Numbered from the stretch's first letter, positions 21,109 to 34,108 are shown. The stretch: 64,000 nt of DNA from Urophycis tenuis (GCA_036785325.1 JAXIVH010000006.1:1361405-1425404); one strand, 5' to 3'. Program-made: numbers and translations. Notes: generated from the sequence alone by a model not told the origin.

Positions 21109-22139
21109 CAGTGTTTCCCACACGTTGACAAGACTATGGCGCACCGCCATAGTCTAATTTCGGCCGCCATAGTTTCAATATCCGCCCGGACCAGAGCTAG
21201 TGAGCGGAGCTGAGCGGTGCGAATATTCCGCTCCTCTCACAGACGGCTGTTCTCTCGGCCACTCCTCGCTCTAAATCGCGTCCGGCCGCTCCGCTAATTT
21301 TCGCTCCCCGCTCCACTGAAATCGCTCCACGCTCGCTCCAATTTAAATGAGGGAGAAATAATCTACTACGAATTGCCACCTTAAACAGAAAACGTACATA
21401 CTAAAGAACTAAGAGCAACGGCAATATAGTTCAGTCATAGAACATCTATTTTAAAAGATAGAAAAGTGCAACAAGAAGACACGTTTGGATTTGGGCATGC
21501 CTCAGACTCGTGGTGTGAGCGGTATTGGAGCGACACTGGAACGGAACAGAGGGGCCGCTCCGGCGTCTGAATAAAAAACCGCTCCACGCTGCAGCAACAT
21601 TCCATCCGCTCCTAGCTCGCTCGCGCTCCGCTCCGCTCACTAGCTCCGGACTCATTTCACCTAGTCAAATAGACTTCACTAGCAGCTCAATGCCAACACA
21701 GGTGGGCTGCAGCGTTTAATATCCTTGCGGCTGGATTGGCTCCCCAACGTTCTGTTTCCCCCCGTCGTCATGGCAAAGCGTCCTCGCGCCCCCCCGCCCC
21801 CCCAGCTGCGCGCTTGACAGTTCACTAGTAGTATAAAGGCTCAGTCAGCACTGTGTTTTAATCATTTTTGTACAAATGCTTTCTGAAAACTCCTCAACCC
21901 CATTTAGTATGACACATTGTGTCATCAACATTCATATCAGTACCAGCAGTTTGTAAGTAATTTGTCAGTAATTGATATGTCATAAATTGGTTCTCAAAAT
22001 TCACCAGATTGATGCATTTAAATTAAATCTACTGAATTTTTTCTCCCGGGGGGGGGGGGTCCGGGGGCATGCCCCCGGACCCCCCTAGAGGATTGCGAGC
22101 CCCCCACCATAGTCTACAAAAATCCTGTGGGAAACACTG
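21109..22139. mobile_element. Non-autonomous hAT element
   Basis: Termini CAGTGTTTCCCACA and its inverse, flanked by ATTACTTG/ATTACTTA (8 bp, one mismatch). Copy B at about 61436 is the empty site. Inside lies a GC-rich region (21186-21650) whose own ends are inverted (AGCTAGTGAGCGGAGC), probably a nested element. Confidence 0.85.
22054..22085. repeat. 32-bp GC palindrome
   Basis: Perfect two-fold symmetry centred between 22069 and 22070, next to a G run, inside the hAT. Confidence 0.9.
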
Positions 22140-22517
22140 ATTACTTATATTTCACTTAATGTTTCCACATCGAGCCAAAACGCAGGCTTGCAAGTTGCCG
22201 CATTGCCCCACTATGTGGCAGTAGTGTCCAACTTTATACCCCAGTAATCTGTAGTATAATTGTCACATGACTGCTCTGGCAGCTAGGCACTGAGCACCAG
22301 TTATTATTTTATATTATTCATTTATTTTATATTATTCAAACATATAAAGGGCATAAACACCCATTATTGGATTTGTAGCAACTTGATTTGGAACTGCTGA
22401 AGTTAAGGTGCATCGTTATTGAAAAATAATGCACTCATGGAACATTATGACCAATCAGAATCAAGTATTCACCAACGCTGTGGTGTGTATAAATATAAAA
22501 GAACAGGAAGAGCTTAC

Positions 22518-25500
22518 CACCTATCAGATGGTCTGATGATCCATCATTGCTTGGTGTTTTCTTCTTCTGTAAATAAAACATTCACATTTATTATTATAAA
22601 TGTATTACGAATTGTATTATGACTTAATTACATTTAAATACATGTATTGTTATAAGTTATTTACAAGGTGCATTATTTAATAGATATCACTGTCAGTATA
22701 GGTTCACACACACTCCAGTGTCAAACTAAAGCAATATCACGTACCAGTCCTTGTTGAAGGGTTGATGTTGTCTGTGCTTTATAGTGGTAAACAATACATT
22801 AGAACAACAGCAACCACATGACAGCAGACAGTATTACTCATCATAACCATGATACATGTTAGAGTTGAATGTAATGCTTTGGCCTACCTCCTCTTTTCTT
22901 TTTCTTTCTCAGAAACACAATGCCTATTGCTGATGATAATAATAATAATAATAATAATACTGCCACTACTCCTGCCACTACTAGTCCTGTGTTTGAATCA
23001 TGTTTTCCACACTCAGGATCAGTTGAATGATTTCCTGGTTGTATCAGTTTCAGTCCCACAGATTCACATCTGAAATGAGAAGACAAAACCCCATGTTCAG
23101 TTTCAGGGGGTTTAGTGGCTGGGGGCAGGGTAGTGGGTGTGCTAGGGTATTCTAAAAGGTACTGGGTTTGATCCTCAATGTCCACATCCTACAGGTAGGT
23201 TATTAAGTAAGACATCCAACCCTGACCTGTATCTAACTATATTGGAATATACTGTAAGATACTAAAATTACAATAGCAATTTGTGTTTCTGATTAAATAG
23301 AAGTATAAACTATAAACATAATGACATAATGCCAACAATAAAAAGCCACACCACAACACATGTGATATATTGCCCAGGCCTAAATCTAAAAGTATCATTA
23401 ACACACTGTTATAATATTCACTTACTCTGTGTGGGGCTGGCAAGATGTTGAGGTTCCATCTGAGAATGTTCCATCAGCACAGTGAAGGCACTCAGTGTCT
23501 TTATCTGATGTCCCTGAGTGAACAAACATATTATTGAAACGCGACCAGTCAGATGTGGTGTTAGATTACATTTGTGAGTTTTGACCAAATATATGGCTTT
23601 TTACTCCTGCAATATAAAAAATATAAAAACTAAGCTGAAATCAACCAAAGTTGATGAGCAGTTCTAAGCAGGAACAAGGAAATACAGAAGAATGGAAAAC
23701 AGAGTTTCTGGCTTTTGAGTAATTGCCACACATGACCAATAACTCAGTTTTAGATAATCGTAACTAAGATACAAATACATTCAATAGTAAGAAGCTTGAT
23801 GAATTGAATACATTTAGTGGAGGAGTTTTCTAGCTATAATTTAACGTTGACACCAACCTCCCTGACTGATGTATTGACCAGGACTGCAGATCGTGTGTCT
23901 CTGAGCGGCCATACATCCATCTCTGTTAGAGTGAGTACAGAAGTGTCCATCCAGGGGCTCACACAGAACATCTGATGTTGATGTACACAGCTTCTTCACC
24001 TTCAGGCCACGACCTGTCAATCACAACAGTTACAGAGAAACCTGAGAGAAGGAGAAGGCTGTCCGAGGAAGTCTTTGATTATAATAACTTGATATGAAAA
24101 GCAGGTGAATATTCAGTGTCTTTGTGTGTGTCATGATATCAGCTGTTCTGTCCCTGTCTGTCTGGGAAGCTGTTCCCCTTCCTATTGTGTCGTTTCCTGT
24201 CTGTCTCTGGGTATCAGCTGTTCTTTACCTGTCTGTGTCTGGCTGGTTGTTTCCTGTCTGTGTCTGGGAAGCTGTTTCTCTTCCTATTGGGTTTCCCTGT
24301 CTGACCTAAGGAGGGTCAAAACACTGGTGGGCCCTGTGTTTATCCAGGGGGTTCCTGTCGACACTGTTAAGGAGTACAAGTACCTGGGGGTATACTTCAA
24401 CAACAAGTTGGACTGGACCAGGAACACAGAGGCTGTCTATAAGGGCCAAAGCCGACTCTTTTTTCTGAGGAGGCCAAGGTCCTTCAACATCTGCAGGACA
24501 ATGCTGAGGATGTTCTATGAGTCTGTTGTTGCCAGTGCGATCTTCTTTGCTGTCACATGCTGGGGCAGTGGGATGAGGGTTGCGAACACTAACAGACTTA
24601 ATAGACTCATCAAGAGGGCTGGTGATGTAGTGGGTGAGGAATTGGACACGCTGACGACCGTGGCAGATAGGAGGATGCTGTCCAGGCTACGGACTATCAT
24701 GGACAATGCCCCTCACCCTCTCTTTTCCACCCTGGCTCAGCGGAGGAACTCCTCCGCTGAGCCAGTCTTCAACAGAAGACTCCTCTCACCGAGATGCACC
24801 ACAGAGCGACATAGGGAATCATTCCTGCCTATGGTTATCAAACTTTACAATTTGTCACTTTCATCTGCATAACAGGTTATCCATCCATATTGCATAACTG
24901 TAATTTCATTTCACTACATAACTGGTCATCTCTCTGCACAACTGGTCTTACATAAAATCTGACATGCTACATCCTTGTGTATGCTATTACCTCTTAGTGT
25001 ATGTCTGGATACATTTATGTATCCAGACATTTCTTAATGTATATTGTATTACATAGGTTTATATTTTACATAGGTTTATATCATATATGTATATATTCTA
25101 ACACTACTATTCGTAAAGTGTCTGTCTCTTCTTTCTTTTTTTCCCTGGAGTATTGAAACAAATGCAATTTCCCTCAGGGATCATTAAAGTATGTCTGTCT
25201 GTCGGTCTGTCTGTGTTGTCCTGGTGGGCGTGGTCGCTCATTCCAATTTTTCATCAACCAATCAACTCCTGCAATACATGTACTTTGGTACTTCCAGACT
25301 TTGTCTGATTGTCCGTCATTCATAGTGGTAGATACATTCTCTGACTCTGGTTTCTCTTCCTTGTTGTTGTCATCTCCTGTAAAGCACTGAGCTGCTACAT
25401 CGTGTTCCTCTTTACATTTTCCCTGTGTTTCCAGAACCAGCTGCCAGCCTGCCACTCTGGAACTGCCTGCAACCTGCCTACCACTTCTCCACTCCCTGCC

Positions 25501-26810
25501 TTATCTGCTGCCTGCCTTTGGTCCATCCTCCACCTTCACCCACCTGGAGCCATCGGTCATTACTCCTCTGTTCTAATACCATTAAAACTCTGTTCACTAC
25601 TCAGTGTGTCTGTGTTCTGCATTTGGGTCTCCCCCACCCTGAAACCCTGACAATGTGGTTTCTAGTTGTAGTAGTAGGACAGACATGGGCTGCAGTCGGA
25701 TAGTCAAAAATATGACATCCTATGTCCTTTCCTAACCACTTTTCCTTGACCTTGATGGAAAACATGAGGTCATGAGGTCAAGGGAAGATGTGAAGGAGAG
25801 TTCATGTGGAAAAGACAACCATGGTAGAAGAGAATCGGACGAGGCTACGTCATTGTGAGACGCTGGGGGTTACGGACGTGGGTCTGCTGTGGTGGAACTA
25901 CGAGGCTCCGAAGACAAAGTGTATCTTAGATACTTTGCCATGAATTGTTGGTCATGTTGATGGTTTGTTTTCATGAATGGACAAATGGTGTGTGGATTTA
26001 AATGATTCAGCCACAAGGAATTGTGGGACCGCATCATCTCCTTTGGTAAAGGATGGTTCAGTGTACCCTATGCTAAAGGAGATAAGAAAGGAGGCATTGA
26101 AGCACCTTTCCTCAACATACAGAGAATTTGAACAGCTCTCATCATGGTTGCCACTTCATTTCAGTGGCCATTTCAGTCAGTTAGGAACCTTCCTAATCAA
26201 AAAAAGAACATAGTAACCCTCATTAATCCTAAACTGGTGTTTGTCATTCCTGCCCTGTTACTCATTCCTTGTGTTCATTGCTGTGTTTGGGAGGAAATGG
26301 TTTTACAACATATGTACATATCACCAAGCTAGGGTCTTGAACCATGACATTTGTAATATCATCAAGTGGTTTACAAAACAATGTAAAACTCAGAATGTAC
26401 CTGCATCACAATGTGTACATGTAAAGCATTGTTCCCGTCCATTGAAGTCATTCTGGAATGTACCTTCTCTACAAGATCTGCATGTTGTACTTGAGTAATC
26501 AGTGCAATGCTTAGCAACATACATTCCTGTTGGACAGAACATGTGTTTAAAAACATACAACTAATCCAAATCACGGCAATTATAACTTAAAATCAAAGAT
26601 TTGGATTCATGTAATCAGATTTTTATTAATAAGCTATTTACCTAGCTAATTCAGGTAATTGTTTTTCTGTGATCTGCATTTGACACAATTGTAACTTGTA
26701 AAGATATTTGACTCTTACCTGGTGGACAGGTAGGACAACATTCCTCTCCTACTCTGTATTCTGCCTGGCGACAATTTGCTGATGCACTAGCATTGACAAT
26801 TAAATTTAGA
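22518..26810 (-). CDS. TNF receptor superfamily protein, HVEM/CD40-like (copy A)
   Basis: Minus exons with compatible phases: 26719-26810, 26401-26526, 23858-24013, 23426-23513, 22888-23069, 22745-22776, 22518-22566. Exon products: NCRQAEYRVGEECCPTCPPG; GMYVAKHCTDYSSTTCRSC; KKLCTSTSDVLCEPLDGHFC; DKDTECLHCADGTFSDG; then a stalk, a Leu-rich membrane segment (VVAVLLLLLLLSSAIGIV) and a basic stop-transfer RKKKKRG. These are TNFR cysteine-rich modules followed by a single-pass receptor tail; no death domain is seen. The signal peptide may be read from the open sequence upstream of 26810 or from an unseen exon. The last exon is unclear, since the 3' flank was replaced by a transposon end at 20800-20877. 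The intron 24014-26400 carries a LINE. Orthology to TNFRSF14 is a guess. Confidence 0.8.
24303..25213 (+). mobile_element. Rex1/L2-like LINE, 5'-truncated
   Basis: 24303-24872 codes the end of a reverse-transcriptase ORF (VKEYKYLGVYFNNKLDWTRN, CRTMLRMFYESVVASAI, RCTTERHRESFLP), stop at 24872. The 3' end is an ATTAAAGTATGTCTG tail with TCTG repeats. Copy B at about 63750-63766 is the empty site. It lies in a TNFRSF-A intron, opposite strand. Confidence 0.85.
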
Positions 26811-28160
26811 CTGAATAAAACAAAACAAAAATATATAATTAAGATGAATTGATTGAGGCAAAAATAAAGTGCATTGTTTTGACTCAACATGCTTTCGTTC
26901 ATTTTATTGGCTGCCACATCATTGCCATGCAGGTCCACTAAAGGGACTGAAGTTCTGAAATATCTGGGGAGAGTAAAAAGCAAAACAGCATTCCATCATC
27001 CAAATGAATGTACAGTTTGAACCTATTAAAATATACCATGAGGGCAGCTGTAGTGACTCCAAAGAATGCACCTAATGCTGCCACTCATCCAGGACATGGG
27101 CCAGGAATGGTGACTATCATTCTGACATAGCATACGTATAGATATACATATAGATATGGATGGTGCAGAGCATCGGGTCCCAGAGGCTGTCAGAAGGGGA
27201 TTCTTTGACACTTTGCTATTGTAGGAGGTGAGTCCTCTCACACTGACAGGTTCAGGGTCTTCACTGTAACCATTCAACATTAACACTAACATTACTTGTA
27301 ACTGTGATGGTTAATTAAACACCACCTTCTCATCTTGAGAATGTGGTCTATGGTTTTCTATTTCTATTTTGTATTTGTCCTTCTTGAAATGTTCCAAAAC
27401 TGTGATGGTTTAAATGTATTCAATGTTATTTATGCCACTAGGGTCTTTCAATGAAAACAATAACAGAAGATGCAGTTTGATGACATCATGAAGTAAAGTG
27501 GGATCATGGGAGTTGTTGTCTTCACCACCATTGTTGATGAAAGTCTATCTAACATGACTCTTTTGTCCGTACTCACGTTTGGCCTCCATTACCAGTTTAA
27601 CACACTGAGTTGTGTCACGCTGTGGTCCAGACGGACCACCTCCCAGGTCGGGCAAAGCACACCTGACCCGCTTCCAACTGGTGGCTGGTTGGGAGCAAAA
27701 AACAAAGGAAAGTCAAATGATGCCAGTCAAATCCAGGGTTCAGAGTTCACCTGAACCCTGGATAACATCCATCTTGGCACTTTATGATTGCTCTTTGTAC
27801 CTTAGCACTTAGCCAGAGATGTTGTATATTAGAAATGATTAACCTAGCAATTGAAATACTTGAAACTTGTTCTGGTGACTTGCTTACTGTATTAACAGCA
27901 ATGAATGGTTTCACCTTCTTTTGACAAATGTACTTAATGTTAGTCGCTTTGGATGACAGTGTCTGCTAAATGCCCTAAATGTAAATTTCCCAGCTTGGGA
28001 TCAATAAAGTATTTCTATTTCTATTTCTATTAAATGGAATGATGTTAAACAATACCAGCGCAATAACATTTTAAATATTCAACATACAAAAGTACATGAC
28101 AAATCATCCAGATTGCCTCCTTCACCAGTCTGTTGACTCGAAGCAGGGAGACAGGAAGAG
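26811..28160. other. Upstream flank of TNFRSF-A, mostly unassigned
   Basis: 26811-26983 stays open in the CRD1 frame and may encode a signal peptide (hydrophobic LNQFILIIYFCFVLF). 27030-27880 has no recognised feature. 27935-28035 contains GTCGCTTTGGATGACAGTGT and a (TATTTC)n tail, a common fish LINE/SINE-type 3' end. The remaining bases show nothing clear. Confidence 0.5.
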
Positions 28161-28601
28161 CAAACGCGGCTGATTAGCTTTTGTTCTGCAGGTTTACATA
28201 AACAGGGGCTGTGTTGTGTCATGGAAAATGAACTTCCCTCTATGAAGTCTTGAAGCCTATGAAGTCGTTTTGTGCATGGTCTCCCCCAATATGATTTGTG
28301 TGTTGTTCCCTTTTAGCATTGTATGTTCAGGTTATGTTTTTATGTTATGTTCTATGTTGTGAACAGACCAACTCCAGTGGCCGTTGCCAGCGACAGTGGA
28401 ATCCAAACGTCACACCCTAAGTTATGTTGGTCTAAAGTAAAAATAAAGTCTCTGTTGGCTGTCGGGAGTCCCGGAGAATCTTGTCTGGGAAAATGGGGTA
28501 GGACAGGGGAGTTGTCTCTGGAACAAGTATTTCAGTATCTCCTCAGGGTCAACTGTGGTCACCAGACGTTCACTGTAACTACTCGCTTTATGACCTTAGC
28601 G

Positions 28602-29093
28602 CAGTGGTTCCCAAACTTTTTGTCCCCAAGGCACACCAAAGGACAAGTAAAAATCTCAAGGCACACCTATTGTGCAAAATAGCCTTTATAACACGTGTTA
28701 TCACTCATATCATGTAAAATATCTGTAAATGTGCATAATTATTTACTAATGCCAAATACAATGTGACAAAGACTCATATTATTCATGAAATAGTTATTAA
28801 CCAAATATTTCAATTATTAACTTGAAACTTTATCAAATTAGGCTTCATCAAAGCAGCAACACACCCATTTAAACCAGACAGGTCACAAAATCAAAAATGA
28901 GGCAAGAATTAAATAATTGTTTTTAGGTATATAGTTTGCCTCTGTATTATGAAATGAGTGCATACAAGTACTGATAAAATTAATTTAATTAAATCAATAA
29001 ATAATGTTTGTGTAGTTGTATATTGCAATAATAATATGGTTATAATAGTATGGTTGTCACAAAATCCCACGGCACACCGTTTGGGAACCAATG
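28602..29093. mobile_element. hAT MITE
   Basis: Ends CAGTGGTTCCCAAACTTTTT and its inverse, flanked by CCTTAGCG (28594-28601) and CCTTATCG (29094-29101), an 8-bp TSD with one change. The surrounding 28210-29260 has a TATAAAAG box (29102) and AATAAA (29171) and could be a solo LTR, but I found no TSD for it. Confidence 0.85.
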
Positions 29094-29754
29094 CCTTATC
29101 GTATAAAAGGGCACTTCTCAGACATCTTTGAATCACACAGGAAACCGTGTTTCTGCTCGTTGCAACAACCAAATAAATATTCTAACAGTTTCCACAGCCG
29201 ACTCTTCATTCATTCATTCGCTCGACCTCACGTAGGAATTCAGAACATTCTCACAACAGATTTACAGAGAACAGAGAATTATTACTCTGTCCGAGTAATA
29301 GTAATAGTTCTATCATAGTAGACCTGTCATTATCCTCACACATGTACGTTTTACCTTATACATGTACGACTTCAATATGATGACCAGGATATCAGATTTG
29401 ACTCTCATTTGTCGTTTATCTTACCTTACTTTATTTGAGATCGACGTAGCATTTGTCAACAGTCGAAAGACGCACTCCGCCAACGACGACACTGGGCGTA
29501 TTCACACCTGCCTTGTTTGGTCTTCGGACCAAACCAAAAAAATCGCTGGTGCGGACCTTTTGGGCTGGTGTGAACGTGTGAACACAAACCATCGAACTCT
29601 GGAGCGGACCAAACAGATGGACCGAGACCCAGTCTGAGAGGTGGTCTCGGTTCGCTTCCAAACGCACTCTGGAGCGGTTCCCTTGATATGTGAATGCGAT
29701 CGCGCTCGGTCCGACCCAGTTATAAAAATCACATGCCTTTTTGGACGCAACAGG

Positions 29755-29913
29755 CGTGAGCGTGCCATTCGCGCACATAGCTCTCCTTCTCAGCATCGCA
29801 GCACTCGACATTGCAACATACAGCACATCGTAGAACTGACGTTGCACTTTTGCAACTGAATGAAACAAAATTAACATCAGCACAACGAGTGCAGCGCGCT
29901 GCTGGACGTCCAT
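29755..29913 (-). pseudogene. N-terminal stub of a PIF/Harbinger-like transposase
   Basis: About 50 residues starting MDVQQRAALVVLMLILFHSV and continuing VAMSSAAMLRRRAM; the pattern is familiar from fish HARBI1-like transposases. The frame runs on as unrelated sequence into the terminal inverted repeat, so only a promoter-proximal stub survives. Confidence 0.5.
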
Positions 29914-30050
29914 GATTGTTTACTTTAAACGGCGCTTTTCCCCCTTTTTTTTCCCCCCCTTACCGCTTTACCCCGACCCCAGAGCTTTTTGTCCAATGAT
30001 TGAACGATCTTTGCACACATGTGGGTTTGTTGACAAATTGTGGTCTACTT

Positions 30051-32120
30051 TAGTGTTGGGAGGTTCGAATCTTTATACTGTTTCGTTCAATTTACTCTCG
30101 GACAGTAAATTGAACGAATCTTTGAACGAGTCATTTCGTTCATTTCGTATTTTTTTTTACAGCAGGTGGCGCTGTAGCCCTCTTGTGAGCGTTGTAAAAA
30201 AGATCGCGGTTCTCAAACACTTAACAATGAAGGCAACATGGTTTACTTCAGCTGACAAAGTGTATACAAAATGCCACAAGCAATTCAAACCATCTAAAAA
30301 CCTAGGAAAGCAAAAACACACCACTATAAAGTGACTTGTGTCCTGTATCCTCCCTGCCACTGTTGTTTGACAGCACGACATGACAGTGACTTGGTAGCTG
30401 TCACATGACAAATGAACGAGACCGATCCGAATGAATGAACGAGAACGACCCGTTCAGCCTGCCTGTCACGTGACAAATGAACGACTTGATGAACGAATGA
30501 ACGAGTCGAGAACGACCCGTTCAGCCTGCCTGTCACGTGACAAATGACCGAGAGACCGATCCTTATGGATCCGACGTGACAGCTGAAGTGAATGTAAAAC
30601 TCACTCATTTTGGCAATTAGTAAGACAAATAGTAACAATGAATAAGTTCCTTAAATGTTTACATGGTGCATTTACCCTTTCATGCAAAACATCAATTACC
30701 TCAGGCAGTGGAAAACAAATGTATAAATAATAATGTCAACTTGCGACGTGAATCAGATGCGCACAGCTGATGCGACACCGGCATATGCCGTTACTGTAAC
30801 CAAGTGAACCCTCTCTTGCGCTGTCAAAGTGTGAATGCTGACAGTGTGTGACAGAGGGGTATTTAAACCGAGATGCAAACTTGGTCTGTGTGAGCTGCAC
30901 TTTATCAGAGGCTCTGGAATGAACATTTAGTGAGGATTTGTGGTGCATTACTATCTCCTTTTCTCATCCAATCCTAAACGGTTATTCCGGCCAAACAGTT
31001 AAATCGAACGCAACTGGACATTAGATTTGTCTGTGAAGACGTTTCGCCTCTTATCCAAGCGGCTTCATCAGTTCGTAACGCATCAGTCTGACTAGTCCGC
31101 TGTCTGTGAAGACGTTTCGCCTCTTATCCAAGCGGCTTCATCAGTTCGTAGTACGGATCGGTCTCTCGTACTATGAACCAGTTCATCAGTTCGTAACGCA
31201 TCAGTCTGACTAGTCCGCACTATTGCGGACTAGTCAGACTGATGCGTTACGAACTGATGAAGCCGCTTGGATAAGAGGCGAAACGTCTTCACAGACAGCG
31301 GACTAGTCAGACTGATGCGTTACGAACTGATGAAGCCGCTTGGATAAGAGGCGAAACGTCTTCACAAATCTAATGTCCAGTTGCGTTCGATTTAACTGTT
31401 GGCCGGATTAAACATGACCTGGATGAATGAGAACATGCATAGACCTAAACGGTTATGTGTCTAAAAACAGAGATGATGTACAGGAGGATGTACAGCTATT
31501 AAAGTTGAGGAGTTTAACTGAATTAAAATGATATAATTCAAAAGAAAGATTACAAAAACCGAAGACCACTGATTAATTATGATTTCATGAATGAATAATG
31601 TATTATGATATTTTATTATTTTGTGGCATAAGATCAACATGTTAATATCATTTTCTTTTTTTAATAACACACTTTACATTATGTACACAACACTATATAC
31701 ATCTAAGAAGACCACTAATCATTTATAACATCACAAATCAGACATCATTCATTTCCTTGTTAGTGTCCACAGCCCCATACGTAGCTGAGCTACTGGGTGT
31801 CACGTGAGAAATGAACAAGAGACCGATCCGTACTATGAACGATTCGGTGAACGAACTGTTGTGCTTACTGCTGGCCACATAGCCTGAGTGGCCTGGCTGT
31901 CACGTGACAAATGAACGAGAACCTGACGGACGCACAGTTGAGTGAGTCGTGAACGAATCATTTCTGTTTCCTGTCCTGCTGACTGTGGGTTTATGCAGCT
32001 GCCATGTGGCCAGGGAAGGTACTGCATGAACGAATCACTCACTGAGATGACTCATTACTCCCGAGTCATCTAAAAGATTCGTTGATATAGAACGAATCAT
32101 TCACGTCCGACACATCACTA
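30051..32120. mobile_element. hAT-type element inserted in the Harbinger-like element
   Basis: Ends TAGTGTTGGG and its inverse TGTCCGAC..ATCACTA-type terminus; flanks GTCTACTT (30043-30050) and GTCCACTT (32121-32128). Rich in GAACGA/TCGTTC repeats near both ends. No transposase recognised. Confidence 0.8.
30987..31406. repeat. Foldback element built from GAAACGTCTTC-type repeats
   Basis: Outer arms start CCGGCCAAACAGTTAAATCG and end in the inverse (CGATTTAACTGTTGGCCGG). The core has two minus-oriented then two plus-oriented copies of a roughly 65-bp module (GAAGCCGCTTGGATAAGAGG). The same module recurs at 33577-33642 (-) and 33757-33838 (+). Confidence 0.85.
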
Positions 32121-32239
32121 GTCCACTTGCGAAAAGTGCAATACGAACAGGAACCGCACCAAACCAAAAAAGAAACATTGTATTTTGGTTCGGACTAAAT
32201 AAGCGGACCAAAGGACTTTCCTGGTGTGAATACGCCTAG

Positions 32240-33560
32240 ATTCTTATCTCACCAGCTGGCGACTTAAATGTCCCAATAGGCTACTTGTACAAAGGGCTAC
32301 ATATTTGATATGGTTATGTCACAGACTGATCCTTTAATTTTTAAGATTTTAATCCACTGATTTACAGATGCACAAATTCTTATACACTGACATCTCAGTT
32401 TAGAGCAGAAGAAACATGTTATTAATAAGGCTCCTTTAGACCTCACCTCAGGCCCTGTATCTCCCTCCCCTCTCCTCCTGTCTCCATACCACTGCTGCTT
32501 CCCTGCTCCTTAAACATAATAAAGCTGCCGTGAGGCATGAGTAAGGTAAAGCTCCTGAACATCAATGAGGCCCATTTTAAAACTACGGCATGAAAATCCT
32601 ATTGTTCCTAACTTTGGAACAGCAGTACAGCATGGGGTTTGCATAAGGATGAATAAAAAGCCTTGCACCGGCTTTTTATGAAACTATTTATTCTTCTCTT
32701 AAATATGCAAAATAATGTTTTGACATGCTTTCATTCAACTGTATGGGCCACACCTGCTATACATTGGCTGCCATATCATCGTTGCTTTGCCTCGTCTGCC
32801 GTTCCATCACTGTTTCCTGTTTCCCTGGAAGTCAGGGGTTGACCGGCAGCGACAACATTTCAAAGCAGGTCTATCACTATTTTTTATAAATGTTAATTAC
32901 AACCATAATTTATAAAAGAATGACTTGAATGTAATGACGAGTACATCAGATTTGAATAACATGGCGTTTACCCAGGGGCGGAGCTTACAGAGGGGGCTGG
33001 GAGGGCGGTACTCCCCCGGCCCGGGCCCAGAGGGGCCCGGAAAGGGCCCCTACACCTGACCAGTTAGAAAGGGGAGGCAATCCTATAAAACCCGTCATAA
33101 TCATTGAAGCAAATACAGTACCGTTTCATTCCAATATGATGGAAACAGCACCTCCTGCAGGCGGGCTGGAATAGAATGTGTTCACAACTACCGGACCTAT
33201 AGGTTGTGCCCAGTCAGGATGAGTCATGGTTGGTAAAAACTTTACAAGGACTGACTTTAGTCATGTAGTTAAGTGTTAAATATTTAATAAAATGCTGTGC
33301 TGCATCATGACTGGCTTCATTTTCACTCTCAGTTAACTTTACTACGTGCAAATTTACAAGTGGGATGCCGATATTGGCGCCAAATGTATTCTGGGTAAAA
33401 ACGTCATCAATCGCCCACTTGTCAACAGAGAACTGAGCTAAACATGAGTGGCAGTTCATAACATAAAAGTGGAGCGACAATGCGCAAAGAAAAGGAAAAA
33501 AGAGAGCAAGGAAATGCTAAATTAAAAAAAAACTGGACACATATTTTGTTCGTCCTCCTG
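32240..33560. other. Unassigned intergenic sequence
   Basis: No gene recognised. 32650-32790 is loosely similar to 26870-26940 upstream of TNFRSF-A (GACATGCTTTC, ATTGGCTGCCA). 32960-33060 is G/C-rich transposon-like sequence. Confidence 0.45.
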
Positions 33561-33576
33561 GTGGACTTAGATTTGT

Positions 33577-33915
33577 AAGACGTTTCACCTCTTATCCAAG
33601 CGGCTTCATCAGTTCGTAACGCATCAGTCTGACTAGTCCGCACCCGCACTAGTCTGATTTCGCGCACTTCATCAAGGAAACACACATGTAATAAAATACT
33701 TCAGCCCTTAAAAAAAAGATTTATGCAAAATGATTCATGTGGCACTGACTTCGTCAGACTAGTGCGGACTAGTCAGACTGATGCGTTACGAACTGATGAA
33801 GCCGCTTGGATAAGAGGCGAAACGTCTTCACAGACAAATATAAGTCCAGTTGCGTTCGATGTAATTGTTGGCCGGGTTAAACATGACCTGGATGAATGAG
33901 AACATGCATAGACTT
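33577..33915. repeat. Second inverted pair of the GAAACGTCTTC module
   Basis: A minus-oriented module at 33577-33642 and a plus-oriented one at 33757-33915, about 115 bases apart. The flank GGTTAAACATGACCTGGATG matches the right flank of the foldback at 31407. Confidence 0.85.
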
Positions 33916-34063
33916 CGTCCTCCTGGAGATGAACCTGACGTTGTTGTTAGCGATTCAGGTCCGCCAATACAGACAGCACGGTCAGGGAGCCAGATTTACA
34001 GGTAGCAATTCTAACAATCACTATAGTCATTGGGTTTGTGAAAGGCGCTATATAAATCACACC

Positions 34064-34066
<3 letters not shown>

Positions 34067-34108
<42 letters not shown>

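Larger units (their letters stand above)
15361..25500. repeat. Large duplication, copy A
   Basis: Collinear with copy B from 59086 to the right edge: the AAAGCAAAAGTCTGT start, the 30-bp minisatellite, the ACAG microsatellite, the TNFRSF gene and its intron all recur in order. Differences are mostly clean insertions: LTR-like element 15688-17470, hAT 21109-22139, LINE 24303-25213 in A; SINE plus (TTC)n in B. It ends near 25490, where copy B is cut by the window edge. Confidence 0.9.
29494..32237 (-). mobile_element. Harbinger-like non-autonomous element, host of a hAT
   Basis: Inverted termini GGCGTATTCACACC (left 29495, right end 32236). Minus-strand 29755-29913 resembles the N-terminus of fish PIF/Harbinger transposases (MDVQQRAALVVLMLI). 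Nothing of the catalytic domain remains. No clear TSD could be assigned. Confidence 0.55.

Noticed and set aside
25402..25703. Overlapping Pro/Ser/Leu ORFs in the TNFRSF-A intron
   Set aside because: No homology seen, no conserved splice signals, and similar sequence in copy B is not open.
28210..29260. Solo retroviral LTR around the hAT MITE
   Set aside because: TATAAAAG and AATAAA are suggestive but boundaries, TG..CA ends and a TSD could not be established.
32648..32672. Hairpin with T run resembling a bacterial terminator
   Set aside because: Eukaryotic context with no upstream gene; probably chance or repeat-derived.
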